Shown: positions 45,285 to 53,233 of the stretch, piece after piece
How positions within the stretch are numbered: position 1 is the stretch's first letter
How the letters are laid out: the number at the start of each line of letters is the position of its first letter
Origin: CAWUKT01 sp963923035
GTDB taxonomy: Bacteria > Bacteroidota > Bacteroidia > J057 > JADKCL01
NCBI GenBank assembly: GCA_963923035.1
Contig: CAWUKT010000044.1
Span: 1-58,548 of the forward strand
Direction: 5' to 3'
Length of the DNA stretch: 58,548 nt
Translations under genes and position numbers: made by a program
The notes under the pieces: model-generated
Told to the model about the DNA's origin: nothing
Database searches by the model: none
What the model saw: the letters and a program-made list of their open reading frames with translations, nothing else

Positions 45285-46367
45285 TCACGAGTTTGTGAAG
45301 ATATTTTGCAAGTGAGCCCCAATATTTGCTGCAAGCTTTGGGGGCACAGCATTACCGATCATTTTTGCAACCGTTCCTTGGTTATTACTATAAAAAAGAT
45401 ATTCCGGAGGAAAGGACTGGATTGCAGCGCCTTCTCTTAGTGAAATTGCTCTATTTTGAACAGGGTGTCCATAGCGACCATTCGAATAGCTACAAAATCT
45501 AGTTGTCAATGCCGGCGAGGGTTCTTCCCATTTCATTCGGCCATATACATCATAATGGCCAGTGTGATTCTTGTAGCAGTTAAGTTGAAGTTCCGGGTCA
45601 TCCGCCCACGACCTTCGGTCTCCTCCGTTGATCGGAGTCTTCTTTATTCGCTTCAGATTCAATGCTGACAATGCAGCCGCTGAATGGTTATAATGGGTCT
45701 GATCTTTATGACCAGCTTCTATAGGAGGATACAATTGCTGATTACCGATTGCATCCTTAACGGACTTAACATTGATCCGATTTTCTTCTGGCAATTCTAT
45801 TTTTTCCTCAAGCCTTGATGCAATTAAGACATACCTTTTTCGATTTTGTGGGACACCAAAATACTTTGCATTTAAAACTCCGTCATTAAAGGCGTAATTT
45901 TTCTTTTTTAGAAATTTCTTGAATCGAGAAAGAGGGCTTATTTTTTTCTTTGTTTCTAATCCTGGTACATTTTCAATAAAAACGAACCCTGGCATGAAGT
46001 GAGAAACAAACTCTTGAAAATCTTCAAGTAAAAGTCTGGTTTTTCTGGACTTTGTTTTGTCAGTCTTTAAGTTTGTGAAATGTTGACAAGGGCTACAACC
46101 AACAAATATTAAAGTGTCGTCCCACGGGTCAATACCGAAGAACTGTGAAACCTCTTCCTTTTCCAATGAACCAATATCAGACCTTAGGAATTTAGACCCA
46201 GGGTTATTTAGCTCATAGGTATCTTTTAAGCCTTGGTCAATGTCAATTCCTCCAATCACATTAATACCCACTTGTCTGAAGCCACAGGTGACTCCACCCG
46301 CACCACAGAAGAAATCCAATGCTCTTAATTTCGCGGTTTTTTTCGAATTTCCTTGCTCTTTAGGCAT
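45285..46367 (-). CDS. C5 cytosine DNA methyltransferase
   Basis: The 360-aa enzyme has all core C5-MTase motifs: motif I LDFFCGAGGVTCGF (17-30), catalytic PCQ in GCSPCQHF (Cys94), motif VI ENV (132-134), motif VIII VPQNRKRYV (172-180), motif IX LREGAAIQSFP and motif X GNAVPPKLA. The target recognition region between VIII and IX is short; the site methylated is unknown. It is the first gene of the four-gene cassette and should protect host DNA or set the self/non-self mark. No classical restriction endonuclease gene lies beside it. Confidence 0.9.
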   Translation of the reverse strand: MPKEQGNSKKTAKLRALDFFCGAGGVTCGFRQVGINVIGGIDIDQGLKDTYELNNPGSKFLRSDIGSLEKEEVSQFFGIDPWDDTLIFVGCSPCQHFTNLKTDKTKSRKTRLLLEDFQEFVSHFMPGFVFIENVPGLETKKKISPLSRFKKFLKKKNYAFNDGVLNAKYFGVPQNRKRYVLIASRLEEKIELPEENRINVKSVKDAIGNQQLYPPIEAGHKDQTHYNHSAAALSALNLKRIKKTPINGGDRRSWADDPELQLNCYKNHTGHYDVYGRMKWEEPSPALTTRFCSYSNGRYGHPVQNRAISLREGAAIQSFPPEYLFYSNNQGTVAKMIGNAVPPKLAANIGAHLQNIFTNS

Positions 46368-46405
46368 TTTTTACACGATGATTTTTTCGAGCAAAATATA
46401 AGATA

Positions 46406-46413
46406 CAAATTTA
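46406..46413 (-). promoter_or_regulatory. Possible -7 element of the defence-like cassette
   Basis: On the minus strand this reads TAAATTTG, an exact TAnnTTTG match, ~40 bases upstream of the methyltransferase start. The only TTTG upstream is 13 bases away, shorter than usual, so support is limited. Confidence 0.35.
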
Positions 46414-46570
46414 GCTTACTGAATTTCAAATCATAAATATCTTTTGTGTTGATTGTGCTCATCAGTTGACCCAACTCAAAAGAACGCGAAGTTTCCACCA
46501 TTTTCCACCTACTTCTACCTTTTTCATATCTCTTCTTCGCCCTCTCCGTAGGCTCAAATAAAAACGCCAC

Positions 46571-46855
46571 ATGAACCCTACGACCATCTCAATGAACGAG
46601 CCTAAAACAGCAAAATCGAATTCATCATTATTCAATAATTTTGATCAATTTTCATCATTTCTTGCTGTTTTTGAACCTTTTTTATATCCCGGCCATAACC
46701 CCATCCGTAGACCAAATCAAAAACTTCACATGAAACCAATGCCACCACCAGAACCCAAATCGGAAGGAGTCAAATCCAGTCAATTTCCTATAATTTCCGC
46801 TTTTTTCCGCCATTTTCAGTCATTCTCGAAATCCTTGGTTGACCAATTGACGTAA
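46571..46855 (+). CDS. Doubtful small ORF made of two similar halves
   Basis: This frame encodes 94 aa rich in Ser, Phe, Pro and Asn. Its two halves (from MNPTTISMNEPKTAKS and from MKPMPPPEPKSEGVKS) look like copies of each other: EPKTAKSNSS against EPKSEGVKSS, each followed by a Phe/Ser-rich stretch. There is no recognisable domain, and a strong ribosome site is not visible. It may be a real small duplicated gene, a decayed one, or chance coding in a repeat. Confidence 0.25.
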   Translation: MNPTTISMNEPKTAKSNSSLFNNFDQFSSFLAVFEPFLYPGHNPIRRPNQKLHMKPMPPPEPKSEGVKSSQFPIISAFFRHFQSFSKSLVDQLT

Positions 46856-47062
46856 CACCAAAAGAACCTTAACCCAAATACCGCCCAGCCTTCCAGACGC
46901 ATTTTGCGTCCCGGTACCTGCTGGCCCAAATGAAATGAAAAACACAACCCCAAACCGCCCCCAACACGCTCCCAGAGCGGTTCCTACATCCTCCAGGAAT
47001 CGCCCCAAGACGCTTTGGCAACACATCGCCGAAGCATCCACACTAAATGAAACCCCAACCTG

Positions 47063-49153
47063 ATGCAAGCACAAACCAGACGCAAGCTCCGCCCATTGTC
47101 CGAACTGCCCCTGAGCTTTCCGAAGCCCCAAGGCGATACCGAGGTGATCAAGCAGTTCGCCACGGTTGGCGATACCCTCACCCTGATCAAACAGGTCGTG
47201 AAGGAGTACCACTGGCAGGTCAAGGAACTGGCCCAATACCTCAAGGGCAAAGACCGCCTGACGACCTGCGAAAACATCTGGAAATTCTGTTACGGCTATA
47301 TCGGCTACCTCAAGGACGAGACCGGCAAGGAACAGGTCCGAAGCCCCGCCCGAACGTTGGCCGATGCGCGAAAAGGCGTCGATTGTGACTGCTACGCGGT
47401 CCTGATTTCGTCGCTGCTCTACAACCTGAAAATCCCCCATAAATTTCGCGTCACGAGCTACCCCCATCCCGACTATCCCGATCCGCCGTACAGCCACATC
47501 TACGTGCTGGCCAAAAACGGCAAGCAGGCGGTCGTGCTGGACCCGGTCATCGACGCATTTAACCATCAACTCCCTTACCTCAAAAAACGAGACATACCCA
47601 TGCAATTGGAAGTATTAAACGGAATCCCCGAAGCTGATCTGGTCGCCGAACATCAGGCGTACCAAGCCCGTCCGAACCGTTATGCAGGCAATCCCGAGGC
47701 CGACATGCTCGAATACCTCGACATGGTCCGCGAACTCAACGGCCACCACAACTACACCGGCACTGCCGCTCCCGACATCGTGGAGGCCATCCATGCCCTC
47801 CAAGGCGTGGACAGGGCCAAAGCAAGTCGCAGTCGCGGCCCCGCCCAACCAAATCCCGCAGCTCGTCCCTCGCGTGATGTGAAACACATCCCCGCATGGC
47901 AGGAGGCACTTGCAACGGGCAAAATTCCTCCCGGCACCACTTTGGAACAGTACAAAGCCATCCAACGGCGCGAATTTGAACGTGAATTCTACCAAATCCA
48001 CGGCATGAGCGTGGAAGCCTACAAGGCCAAAATGGCGGCGCAACGAATCGCCGATCAGCGCCAGTACGAATTACAGCAACGCGAGACGATGAACCGGATG
48101 CGCCAAGAGCTGGTGAAGCGTGGCGTGACGGTACCGCCCGGAGCCACCCAAGATGACCTGATCAAGCTGCTCAGGCTGAATCCGCTGTCCAAGGGCGCGG
48201 CACAGGCGGTACACAAGCTGAACAAGTTCAATCCCGGTGCCTTTGCGCTTCGGGCGGGGAGCTTACTCGGCGCGAGGATCAATTTTAACGGCGTCGGTCA
48301 AGTAGTCTGGGCGCTTATCCCCAAGTCCGTCGCGATGCAGAGAGGCATGAGCGGCTCGGATTGGGAACGAGTCAGTCACGCTTGGAAACGTTGGAAGGAA
48401 ATCCACTTCAAGGCCGGAGGAGACCTTGAAAAGCTCCGCGAGACGCTGATCAAGGGAGCATACAACAAGAAGTACCAAATTGTCCTGCCCGAAAACCTCG
48501 ATGGCGTCCCCCTCGCCACGGTCCTTGGCTTCCATCCCCGCGAGGTTGACATCATGCCCCAAGGACTTGCCGCCGAGCCGATCTCCACGGCAACGGCATT
48601 GGCGGCGGCTTCGACGCTACTCGGCGCTTTGGCGGCGCTGGTCAAAGGCATCAAAGCCCCCAATTCCGAAGGCGAAGTGATCGTGGATGAAGTGGTGGTG
48701 GAACCGAAGAAAAAGGAAGATGGAGAGGAAAAGACCCCGGCAGAAAAGTTCGCGGAGAGGTTCGGCAACTTCGCCGACAAGGTGAAGGACGTAGGCGATC
48801 TGTTTGCCGATTCGGAAGTCGAGGAAGTCGAGGAAGACGAAGTGGAAGACTTCGGAATGGAAGAATACGAGGACAATGAAAGTCTGAACCGGATAGAGGA
48901 CAATGAGAACGGGGACCAGCCAGACAAAAAGCCCGAATGGAAAACGGCCCTGAAATGGCTCGGATTCGTAGCTGTCGGTCTTGGGGTTGCCTACGGCGGC
49001 TACCGACTATGGAAGCGAGGCCAGCGCTCCAAGGACGAGTCATCATCTCCCGAAGCGACCACTTCTCCCAATGGAAAGGCAGGTGAGCCTCAACAGGCGA
49101 CGAAAAAGGCTAAAAAGCGTACGAAGGTAGAGCCGAAGACGGCCATTGCTTAA
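47063..49153 (+). CDS. Large transglutaminase-fold protein with C-terminal membrane segment
   Basis: The 696-aa protein has a transglutaminase-like domain (about 60-170) with a plausible Cys-His-Asp triad: GVDCDCYAVL (Cys108 or Cys110), YSHIYVLA (His145) and VVLDPVID (Asp160). The middle is helical with long charged stretches. A hydrophobic patch around 510-535 is followed by an acidic tail (EVEEVEEDEVEDFG). Near the end is one likely membrane helix (WLGFVAVGLGVAYGGYRLW) and a Lys-rich C-terminus. There is no signal peptide. Such cysteine-protease-like proteins occur in phage or plasmid-like elements of Bacteroidota. Its function here (structural, toxin or protease) is unknown. It is monocistronic and GC-rich compared with the cassette beside it. 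Confidence 0.6.
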   Translation: MQAQTRRKLRPLSELPLSFPKPQGDTEVIKQFATVGDTLTLIKQVVKEYHWQVKELAQYLKGKDRLTTCENIWKFCYGYIGYLKDETGKEQVRSPARTLADARKGVDCDCYAVLISSLLYNLKIPHKFRVTSYPHPDYPDPPYSHIYVLAKNGKQAVVLDPVIDAFNHQLPYLKKRDIPMQLEVLNGIPEADLVAEHQAYQARPNRYAGNPEADMLEYLDMVRELNGHHNYTGTAAPDIVEAIHALQGVDRAKASRSRGPAQPNPAARPSRDVKHIPAWQEALATGKIPPGTTLEQYKAIQRREFEREFYQIHGMSVEAYKAKMAAQRIADQRQYELQQRETMNRMRQELVKRGVTVPPGATQDDLIKLLRLNPLSKGAAQAVHKLNKFNPGAFALRAGSLLGARINFNGVGQVVWALIPKSVAMQRGMSGSDWERVSHAWKRWKEIHFKAGGDLEKLRETLIKGAYNKKYQIVLPENLDGVPLATVLGFHPREVDIMPQGLAAEPISTATALAAASTLLGALAALVKGIKAPNSEGEVIVDEVVVEPKKKEDGEEKTPAEKFAERFGNFADKVKDVGDLFADSEVEEVEEDEVEDFGMEEYEDNESLNRIEDNENGDQPDKKPEWKTALKWLGFVAVGLGVAYGGYRLWKRGQRSKDESSSPEATTSPNGKAGEPQQATKKAKKRTKVEPKTAIA

Positions 49154-49285
49154 CGCCAGCCCACATATAGGTCAACTCGTCCGCGAGGAAGAAGCACCGA
49201 GTTCAAGCAGGAAGGCAGGTAAGTCCCAACGGACGTCGAAAAGGGCAGCGTAGCCTTTGGTAGAGTAGCCGAAGGCAAGGATTAC
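49078..49285 (+). repeat. Duplicated 3' end of the transglutaminase-like gene
   Basis: The last ~73 bp of the gene (49078-49150) recur imperfectly at 49213-49285: GGCAGGTnAG, then CGAAAA, GCGT, GGTAGAG and CCGAAG in the same order. The copy's frame (APSSSRKAGKSQRTSKRAA then stop) mimics the gene's Ser/Lys-rich tail, so it is probably the relic of a second, similar gene. Confidence 0.5.
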
Positions 49286-49366
49286 GTATTGGAATTTTCT
49301 CCATGCCTGACCGGATCATATGCTGGTTGGAGGCAATGGATGGGAAGGACTATGCCAAAATTTCCC

Positions 49367-49699
49367 TTATTCCCCCTTGCTATCTATCCCATGCTGCTCC
49401 ATGATGTTAATCGCCCATTCCTCCTCAATCTCAAAGGCAACCATCCGCGTCTTGTACCGCAGGGACGAAATCCCATCCTGTGGCCAATCCAGCAGTCGGA
49501 AGAAGTCAAACTGCAAGACCTTGCTCATATAGGCCAGTTCCAGCACGTCAAAGGACCGCTGGTCCAGATAATCAGCCATCGAATCGGGATGCTTGTCGAT
49601 GCGTTTGGCAAAATCATTGAGGCTCATGTGTTCCGATTTGAGCCGACTACGAATCAGTTGGCCGAAGTGGATTTGGGGAAAGTCGTCGGGATTGTACAT
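49367..49699 (-). CDS. XRE-like helix-turn-helix regulator
   Basis: The 110-aa protein has an HTH of the Bacteroidota XRE-like type: GQLIRSRLKSEHMSLNDFAK, then RIDKHPDSMADYLDQRS and LQFDFFRLLD (about 12-70). It is a likely local repressor on the island. Its start lies 46 bp inside the upstream 77-aa gene, so the two are cotranscribed. It has the same plan as the XRE-like gene at 52438-52764. Confidence 0.6.
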   Translation of the reverse strand: MYNPDDFPQIHFGQLIRSRLKSEHMSLNDFAKRIDKHPDSMADYLDQRSFDVLELAYMSKVLQFDFFRLLDWPQDGISSLRYKTRMVAFEIEEEWAINIMEQHGIDSKGE

Positions 49700-49887
49700 G
49701 GCTGGCTGGATTTGAGTTTGGATTGGAAATCGGTGAGCGCGTGAAACGCTTGGGTTTGGGCCTCGTGGAGGTCCAGTTCGCGGCGTTCAAACAGGAGCAA
49801 AAAAAGCTCCCGGATCGCTGTGTCCAAAATTTCGCAGTATTCGTCGGGGTCCGCCTCGCCGAGCGGGACCATCAAATGGTTTTTCAT
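49654..49887 (-). CDS. Small hypothetical protein upstream of XRE-like gene
   Basis: With ATG 49887 the protein has 77 aa (MKNHLMVPLGEADPDEYCEI). It is helical and acidic and has no signal peptide or known domain. A longer frame upstream exists (49965) but has poor composition. It overlaps the XRE-like gene by 46 bp, an arrangement seen in regulator or toxin-antitoxin-like pairs; no such role can be shown. Confidence 0.5.
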   Translation of the reverse strand: MKNHLMVPLGEADPDEYCEILDTAIRELFLLLFERRELDLHEAQTQAFHALTDFQSKLKSSQPCTIPTTFPKSTSAN

Positions 49888-50230
49888 GTTGAATATTTTT
49901 AGGGAAGCGAGGCGGCGAGTTTCCGACGGCGGCCCGTCCAGTTGCCTTTCCGATTGGTCTGCCACAAACTTACAGGCGAAAGGAAACAGGATGCAAATAG
50001 AGGGTTCAGGCGGAAAAGAAATGAGTCAAAAAATGGAGTCGAAAGAGTCAAAAACCAGCACTATGCAGGAAAATAAGACAATGATTGGAGTTTCAGCAGC
50101 CAATATTTGACGCAAAACAACCTGGTGGATTCGTCCTCAATTCAGGTGCGATTTGTAAAGTGATGCGCACCAAGCCAATGGTCAGCACCCAAAAATCGTA
50201 TATTGAGGCTGGTCCAAACATGAATTGAAC

Positions 50231-50518
50231 ATGCGAAAAATTTTCTGGATTGCGTTGGTGGCGCTGGTTGCGTCGTCCGCGCCAATTGGCTATGTACAGG
50301 CTGAGACTGTCGAGGTTGAGTATGCTTCCCACATTGATGAAGCTACCTTGGAGTGCATCTTTGAAGCGGTGGCTTGCGAGACAGGGATGTGTATTGATAC
50401 CGTGAGAGAACAATACACCCAAGGAGAAATCATCATTGAGAAACAGGCCAATGGTTACAGGGTTATGACCTCTGATGGGGGATCAATATTGGAAAATTTG
50501 CTTGAAGACAACCTCTGA
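50231..50518 (+). CDS. Small secreted protein of unknown function
   Basis: The ATG at 50231 gives 95 aa with a signal peptide (MRKIFWIALVALVASSAPIG, cut near VQAE). The mature part is short and acidic with two Cys (CIFEAVACETGMC region) and resembles STN-type or small periplasmic domains only vaguely (HIDEATLECIFEAVACETGM, ending ILENLLEDNL). It is convergent with the 481-aa gene, whose stop codon directly abuts its own. Confidence 0.5.
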   Translation: MRKIFWIALVALVASSAPIGYVQAETVEVEYASHIDEATLECIFEAVACETGMCIDTVREQYTQGEIIIEKQANGYRVMTSDGGSILENLLEDNL

Positions 50519-51964
50519 TCACTTGGCCAAGGGGAGAGCATTGAAATCAGTCTGATCCTTTATCAATTCTCGAATGGAAGTTCCTCGCTGCTTGGATTTC
50601 AAGTAAAGAGCAAGGTTGAAATTCTTCTCGTCTCTGCTCAACCCCTCTTGATCAACGATTGCCTTCTGACGTGCTTGGAATGATTGAACCATTGATTCGT
50701 TGACTGCCCCACCGGCAAATCCTATTGCTCTGATGGCTTCGCAAATCAATCGTGGATATTGAAGGGCTCTAAACTTGCGACTCTTTGATTCCAGAATCAT
50801 TTCCAAATAGTCCCAATTCCCTTTTTCAACGTGAAAGAAAAGGTCCAAAACGTCGATTTCCCAAGGAAAATGGGATCGGATCGCCCGTGGCTGCTGATCC
50901 AAAAGACGAATAATCTCGTGTCCCTTTTCCAACGCTTCAATCTGGAACATGCCCAAAGCCGAGGTATAGAGATAGTTTGCAATCTCTTGATTGTCGAGCC
51001 GAGATAAGTTTTGGGATAAAGTCTGGAAGCCAGCGTTAAGAAAATCAAAATCACCAAAAACAAAGCCCAATTCAATGTTTCTCTTGACCAGAAGTACCTT
51101 TTTCAAGTCTTCCTGAAGATCATTCTGAGTTTGGAGGTTCGTGATGTGGAAAGCCAGATAGGTGGCCTTCTCCCGGTTTTTCAGGATGAGGCAGGAGGTG
51201 ATAGCATTGGAAAGACTGCGAATTCTCTGGGCAATGCTACAAGTGTATTTTTCCCTGATTAGCCCTTCCCCCAATTCAATGTTTTCTTGGGAAGCGCGTT
51301 TGTGGTCCCCTTCAAGAATGAAAAAGTGAACCCTTAATTTTTGAGTGACATAGCTGTCTGAGGTGGTACTGTCTAAATATTGCTCAATCCTGTTTGCGAG
51401 CCATTTCTTTTCCGCCGGAGAGCCTCTAAATGCCTTACGAGAGAGCTGAATTAAGCTATGCGGCTGAATCTGCCCTGACAATTGGTCGACCAAATCCAGG
51501 GTAGGAGAAAGCGAACATTGCTCTGCCAAATCCAACCTGTAATCCTCCCATTTCTCGTCTCTCAATCGCCCGAGCCGCAATAAATAATAGGTATCTTCCT
51601 GTTTGGTTGCAGATACTACTTCCTGCGCAAAATACTTTTTGGCCAGCTCTAAAGCTCCAAATTCCATCGCAGAAACAATCAAATGATAGTTCTCTAAATG
51701 ATCTGCTGGTGGCTTTGCAAAACAGTGGACTATCTTCTCTAGCAATAACTCCCGATTCTTGTAGTAATCCCCTGCCTTTTCGAAAAGGTTCGATCTTATT
51801 TGCCTTTCATCGTACCCTTCTGAATCAAGCATCCTTCGATACAATTTCCAGTATTTCGGGGACTGTGCGCGCTTCCTTGAGTTCTTCTTGACCCATTTGG
51901 AGAAATAGCTTTTCTGTTCAATATCCATCCTGTGGACAAGGTTATACAGAGATTCGGGTGACAT
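50519..51964 (-). CDS. TPR-like helical protein of a Bacteroidota family
   Basis: This 481-aa all-helical protein begins MSPESLYNLVHRMDIEQKSY and continues with FSKWVKKNSR. This start pattern is known to me from uncharacterised Bacteroidota proteins with TPR-like solenoids. Repeated helical pairs run through the body (SAMEFGALELAKKYFAQEVV, LSNAITSCLILKNREKATYL). It has no signal peptide or catalytic motif. It is less GC-rich than the host genes and lies within the island, so it may be cargo. Role unknown, possibly protein-protein interaction or regulation. Confidence 0.6.
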   Translation of the reverse strand: MSPESLYNLVHRMDIEQKSYFSKWVKKNSRKRAQSPKYWKLYRRMLDSEGYDERQIRSNLFEKAGDYYKNRELLLEKIVHCFAKPPADHLENYHLIVSAMEFGALELAKKYFAQEVVSATKQEDTYYLLRLGRLRDEKWEDYRLDLAEQCSLSPTLDLVDQLSGQIQPHSLIQLSRKAFRGSPAEKKWLANRIEQYLDSTTSDSYVTQKLRVHFFILEGDHKRASQENIELGEGLIREKYTCSIAQRIRSLSNAITSCLILKNREKATYLAFHITNLQTQNDLQEDLKKVLLVKRNIELGFVFGDFDFLNAGFQTLSQNLSRLDNQEIANYLYTSALGMFQIEALEKGHEIIRLLDQQPRAIRSHFPWEIDVLDLFFHVEKGNWDYLEMILESKSRKFRALQYPRLICEAIRAIGFAGGAVNESMVQSFQARQKAIVDQEGLSRDEKNFNLALYLKSKQRGTSIRELIKDQTDFNALPLAK

Positions 51965-52437
51965 ACTAAATGGATAATTGAGTAGAACTTAAAATGCTGT
52001 CAATCAGCAACTACTTTTGATTTATCAATCATCAATATAGCGGTGATGCGGGTCAATTCCCAAACTTTCTCCCTTGGCCGAACTGTACTCTCGGGCTACC
52101 TTCACACCATACCAAAGCGAGGTGGCCGAGTTTCCCAAAACTCATTCAATTCATGTTTGGCCCACCTCATTTCCGAAGGTCCGCGTCCCGGCTGGACCGC
52201 ATCTGTTGTGGCCGGGGCGCTCATTTGAAAACCAATTCGAACCGTTCTTTACAGCCTCCTCTGGCAATTCGGGCATTTTTGAAGGCTACGGGTTGTCAGG
52301 GAAAGTAAAAACCGTTTCGGCAAGGGGCGGGAAAGGAAAACGGGCGCTCAAAGCTCATGGGAGACTTTTGCCCGAACTTTTCCGCCCCTCAACGGACTAA
52401 AAAAAACGAAAAATATTCAACGAGAAACCCGTTCAAC
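51965..52437. other. Non-coding spacer in the island
   Basis: 473 bp without a supported gene; the overlapping short frames have poor codon use. A loose inverted repeat, GAGGTGGCC (52119-52127) with GGCCCACCTC (52159-52168), could form a stem with a ~31-nt loop. It presumably holds the promoters of the divergent genes at 51964 and 52438. Confidence 0.4.
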
Positions 52438-52764
52438 ATGAAATCCCCCTCCATCCACGACGGAGAACGGGTCAAAGCACGCTGCAAAGAGCTGAAGGTC
52501 TTGGGCAAAGTCTTCGCCGACGAAATGGCGTGGACACCCCGCAAACTCTACCGGATGTTCCAGCAAAGCGATTGGCCCACCGGCGACTTGCAACGCGCCG
52601 GACAGATATTGGGCTGCGACTTCTTCGCGGCGTATTCAGGAGTGGTTGCGCAACGACAGGATGGATTTTTGATTGGTTTGATCGTCATGCCGGGAGTCCT
52701 GCTTTCTGACATCGCCCGAAAGCGAGCCTTGGAGGAGTTGCAGAACCATACGGAAGAAGAGTAA
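52438..52764 (+). CDS. XRE-like helix-turn-helix protein
   Basis: The ATG at 52438 gives 108 aa (MKSPSIHDGERVKARCKELK). The HTH pattern GERVKARCKELKVLGKVFAD, then MAWTPRKLYRMFQQSDWPT and ILGCDFFAAYSG (about 9-60) matches the Bacteroidota XRE-like type also found at 49367-49699. A ~45-aa tail follows. It is probably a regulator of the island. It is followed by a cluster of three hairpins. Confidence 0.6.
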   Translation: MKSPSIHDGERVKARCKELKVLGKVFADEMAWTPRKLYRMFQQSDWPTGDLQRAGQILGCDFFAAYSGVVAQRQDGFLIGLIVMPGVLLSDIARKRALEELQNHTEEE

Positions 52765-52783
52765 CTGTTTTAATTATCCACTT

Positions 52784-52874
52784 GCCCCATGCCCTTGGGG
52801 CAGCGTTTCTCTGTAATGAGGGGTATCTGCCCCTCTTTTGATGCCACAGGTCGCCTCCGCCCGGAGGCGGCCTG
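52784..52874. terminator. Cluster of three hairpins between convergent island genes
   Basis: Hairpin 1: GCCCCA/TGGGGC, 52784-52801. Hairpin 2: GAGGGG/CCCCTC followed by TTTT, 52818-52839, a typical rho-independent terminator. Hairpin 3: a 13-bp stem with a 2-base loop and one G-T wobble, 52847-52874. Together they separate the XRE-like and excisionase-like genes. Confidence 0.7.
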
Positions 52875-52900
52875 TATTCAAATGTAGCGATAAATCCGCT

Positions 52901-53233
52901 TCACTCATACCTTTCCGCGCATTCCAGCATCCGTTGGATTTCCGAGGCTGGAATCAACCATAGCGTATTGAAGCCATTTTGCTGAGTAGCCTTGAGAATC
53001 CCACTGTAACACCAGTTCCGGACCGTCGCCTTCGACACTCCCAAACGCTCGGCGGTTTCCCGCACCGTGTAGAATTCCTTGGGCTTCTCCTCGGTCCCCC
53101 GAGCGAGGTGCATTTTGAGCAAGCGGTCAATCCTTTCCAGAAGGATTTCATTTTCCCTACGAAGTTCGGCCTTCATGTTTTCCAGATCGACCTCGGTAAC
53201 CAGTTGAAGAATGTCTTTCGCGTTTATTGGCAT
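52901..53233 (-). CDS. MerR/excisionase-type helix-turn-helix protein
   Basis: The ATG at 53233 gives 110 aa. After a coiled-coil-like N-terminus (about 5-50) comes an HTH_17-type domain: FYTVRETAERLGVSKATVRN then WCYSGILKATQQ (about 54-85), the fold of excisionases and MerR regulators. It lies ~350 bp from the right candidate attachment site, so a role as recombination directionality factor or element regulator is plausible. I cannot tell these apart. Confidence 0.65.
   Translation of the reverse strand: MPINAKDILQLVTEVDLENMKAELRRENEILLERIDRLLKMHLARGTEEKPKEFYTVRETAERLGVSKATVRNWCYSGILKATQQNGFNTLWLIPASEIQRMLECAERYE

Larger units (their letters stand above)
46368..47062. other. AT-rich spacer with a decayed ~159-bp direct duplication
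   Basis: 695 bp between the methyltransferase and the transglutaminase-like gene. A 34-bp motif at 46545-46578 recurs at 46704-46737 (TCCGTAG, then AAAAC, then CACATGAA). An open frame at 46571-46855 begins at the first copy, and the second copy's ATG (46730) is in the same frame. I treat the ORF as doubtful. No other structure is evident. Confidence 0.45.

Noticed and set aside
46325..46570. 81-aa minus-strand frame upstream of the methyltransferase
   Set aside because: It overlaps the methyltransferase start in another frame and has a Lys/Cys-rich composition without domain; the region is better explained as promoter and spacer.
52074..52400. 108-aa plus-strand frame
   Set aside because: Poor composition, no domain, and it runs into the start region of the XRE-like gene; treated as non-coding spacer.
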